Below, in pieces: positions 23,539 through 24,958 of a stretch of 24,958 nt of DNA. Under the pieces are notes generated by a model. The model saw nothing but the letters and a program-made list of their open reading frames with translations. It did no database searches and had not been told where the DNA came from. How positions within the stretch are numbered: the stretch's first letter is position 1; each line of letters opens with the position of its first letter. The stretch is taken from NCBI GenBank assembly GCA_004555765.1, contig SFHG01000023.1, positions 1 to 24,958 of the forward strand, read 5' to 3'. The position numbers and the translations under genes were made by a program. The DNA is from Bacteroidales bacterium (GTDB lineage: Bacteria > Bacteroidota > Bacteroidia > Bacteroidales > Porphyromonadaceae).

Positions 23539-24639
23539 TTACCGTCTCGCACGGCTGTTACCGCCTGTACTGCGACTCGGACTCGAGGTGCGACTCGGAG
23601 TGCTGTATGTAGAGCGCGAGGGTGAGGAGTAGGAGCCTTGGCTCCGTGTCACGGTTCCGTTATCGTTATTCCACCTGGTATTGACACGGGTGTTGGAGTT
23701 ATTGTAGCCCGGCGTGTCGCGGTACACGGTGTTGGCGACTCTTGTGCGGGTACGCACGGCGTCACGCGTTACGCCCAGTCTGCTGCCGTAGTCTGCACTT
23801 CTTGTGCGGGTAATGACGTTATTGTTGTAGGTGTTGTTCCCATTGGTGTACCTGCCTGATGCCCGTCCGCCGGAATTGTAGCGTACGTTTCGTCCCGCGT
23901 AGTAGGCGCCGTCATAGTACCCGTTCCAGTAAGAGCCGTAGTATCCGTACCCACCGTAAGGGTAGCCCCATCCCCAGCCGAAGGCAAAGGCTCCGGATCC
24001 TATGCCGTAGTAGAAAGAACCGTACCACGGGTCATACCATCCGTAGTAAGCGCCGGGATAATACCTCGGATAAAAATAAGGCGATCTCCAAGTCCAAGCG
24101 TCGTAGTACCACGGGTCATACCAACTGCCGTAATAGGGTCTGTTGTAGTAGCCCCACGGATTCGTATTGATTATGATGTTGACACCGGATCCGTAATCCC
24201 TGCCGTAGTAGCTTTCTGTCCGAGGGTCGTAGTCCATATCGTTGAGTACGTAGACTTTGTCCACATTATCAAGGACGATTGCGTCGCTATTGAACCTACG
24301 GAGCATACTGCTGTACTTACCTCCTCTTGCGAGGCTGTCTTTGCCGTCTATTTTGTCGAGATTCTTCTGCATCTCTTCGACGGTTACGGTCATATCCCTG
24401 CGATTGTACCAGTCGCTGACTTCCTCCTGTTCTTTCAGGATTCGGTCGTATTCGGCTTTTTGTTTGGCGCGCTGTTCAGCAAGCTTAGCGGCACGCTCTT
24501 TCTGAGCTTTTGCTTGCTCTTGGCGGTACTCGGCCGCCTTGGACGGGGTCATATATGCGCCGTCTTGCGCAAAACCTGCGCTCGCGCCAAGGAGAGCGAT
24601 CGCAGCCCCGAGTATCCATGTCTGTCTGATAGTTCTCAT
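23539..24639 (-). CDS. Exported tyrosine/glycine-rich protein with coiled coil and basic C-terminal tail
   Basis: A 366-residue exported protein. I take ATG 24639 (MRTIRQTWILGAAIALLGAS, cleavage near GFA-QDG); the frame opens four codons earlier. In order: an Ala/Lys/Glu/Gln coiled coil (about residues 30-70), a segment with DAIVLDNVDKVYVLNDMDYDP, a long low-complexity block of Tyr, Trp, Gly and Pro (about 140-255, for example YYGSWYDPWYYDAWTWRSP), then an Asn/Arg/Thr/Ser-rich tail ending GGNSRARR. The tail shares TRVNxRW, RSQ and GGNSRxRR, in the same order and nearly the same spacing, with the lipoprotein at 11736. No enzyme domain is seen. The composition suggests a self-associating surface or matrix protein, which is inference only. 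It heads a probable operon with the FadL-type channel and the rubredoxins. Confidence 0.8.
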   Translation of the reverse strand: MRTIRQTWILGAAIALLGASAGFAQDGAYMTPSKAAEYRQEQAKAQKERAAKLAEQRAKQKAEYDRILKEQEEVSDWYNRRDMTVTVEEMQKNLDKIDGKDSLARGGKYSSMLRRFNSDAIVLDNVDKVYVLNDMDYDPRTESYYGRDYGSGVNIIINTNPWGYYNRPYYGSWYDPWYYDAWTWRSPYFYPRYYPGAYYGWYDPWYGSFYYGIGSGAFAFGWGWGYPYGGYGYYGSYWNGYYDGAYYAGRNVRYNSGGRASGRYTNGNNTYNNNVITRTRSADYGSRLGVTRDAVRTRTRVANTVYRDTPGYNNSNTRVNTRWNNDNGTVTRSQGSYSSPSRSTYSTPSRTSSPSRSTGGNSRARR

Positions 24640-24958
24640 ATTCTGATTCAATCCTTCTCGTTAATGATTCTCTGTCCCGTTGAATTTTCCTTCGTAAAAG
24701 AGTGCCATTGCACTTCGCCTCGAAAAGATACGAATAAAAAACTATTTCCCGAGTGTCGGGAAGCGTTCCTACCTTGTCTTAACTATCTTTTTGACGATAA
24801 AAGGCAAGATAGGTTTAATTTTCGCTCATCTCCCCACTGCGGTACCCCGGGAAAATTTCGGACGTACCGGGAAGGGGAAAAGACCCCGTACCAAGCTGCA
24901 AAAAGGTACAGGCCAAAAACAAATCCTTGGTCTGTACCTCTTTGGGAAATAAATCTCG
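24640..24958. other. Intergenic region upstream of the YG-rich protein, to the window edge
   Basis: It contains a hairpin TTCCCGAGTGTCGGGAA (24746-24762) and repeat copy F (24837-24940). I find no full promoter: TATCTTTT on the minus strand near 24725-24732 is one base off the -7 consensus and lacks a -33 box. No gene is seen up to the window end. Confidence 0.55.
24837..24940. repeat. Four- to five-core interspersed repeat, copy F
   Basis: Four cores start at 24859 (CGGACGTACC), 24883 (ACCCCGTACC), 24905 (GGTACAGGCC) and 24929 (GGTCTGTACC), again spanning 70 bp, and the right end reads GGTCTGTACCTC exactly as in copy C. A likely fifth core, ending GCGGTACC at 24846, extends the array by one step to the left. 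Confidence 0.82.

Noticed and set aside
18505..24639. T9SS C-terminal sorting domains on the metalloprotease or the YG-rich protein
   Set aside because: The C-termini lack the beta-sandwich pattern and conserved glycine/lysine motifs of those domains; the protease has a lipobox instead.

Overview
The window looks like a chromosomal segment from an oral or animal-associated Bacteroidales bacterium, most likely a Porphyromonas relative. The signs are a SusC/SusD pair, many lipoproteins with Bacteroidetes-style lipoboxes, DUF4292 and EnvC neighbours, promoters of the Bacteroidetes type (TTTG-N19-TAnnTTTG), and an estimated GC near 50%. I cannot name a species from sequence alone. No tRNA, rRNA, transposase, phage gene or CRISPR array is visible.

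Layout. Bases 70-4854 (minus strand) form a three-gene glycogen/alpha-glucan operon: debranching enzyme, GT-B glycogen-synthase-like glycosyltransferase and GH57 enzyme. Bases 5264-5951 (minus) hold two small AT-richer lipoprotein genes that read like an accessory insert. Bases 6549-11531 (plus) hold an envelope block: a TPR protein, a DUF4292 lipoprotein and an EnvC-like LytM protein, followed by ribF. Bases 11736-12785 (plus) encode two tyrosine/glycine-rich lipoproteins, converging through a perfect 24-bp hairpin on rplS (minus, ribosomal protein L19). Bases 13578-21051 (minus) contain a SusD/SusC nutrient-uptake pair preceded by a large metzincin-type lipoprotein metalloprotease; together they suggest protein or peptide acquisition. 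Bases 21404-24639 (minus) contain two tandem rubredoxins, a FadL-type outer-membrane porin and a tyrosine/glycine-rich exported protein. That last protein shares its C-terminal tail with the lipoprotein at 11736.

The most striking feature is not a gene. Six intergenic regions each hold a compact element made of four 10-bp cores resembling the palindrome GGTACGTACC (variants GGTCTGTACC, GGTACAGACC, GGTCTGTATC). Adjacent cores are mostly 22-24 bp apart, and the first and last core starts lie 69-70 bp apart in five of six copies. Two copies are exactly 84 bp with 12-bp terminal inverted repeats. All six lie 5' of a gene; one lies between divergent genes, so they are not simply terminators. They may be a miniature mobile/interspersed repeat family, an array of binding sites for an unknown DNA-binding protein, or both. 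A 23-nt minisatellite inside a MITE has, as I recall, been described in P. gingivalis ('BrickBuilt'); whether this is related needs a direct comparison.
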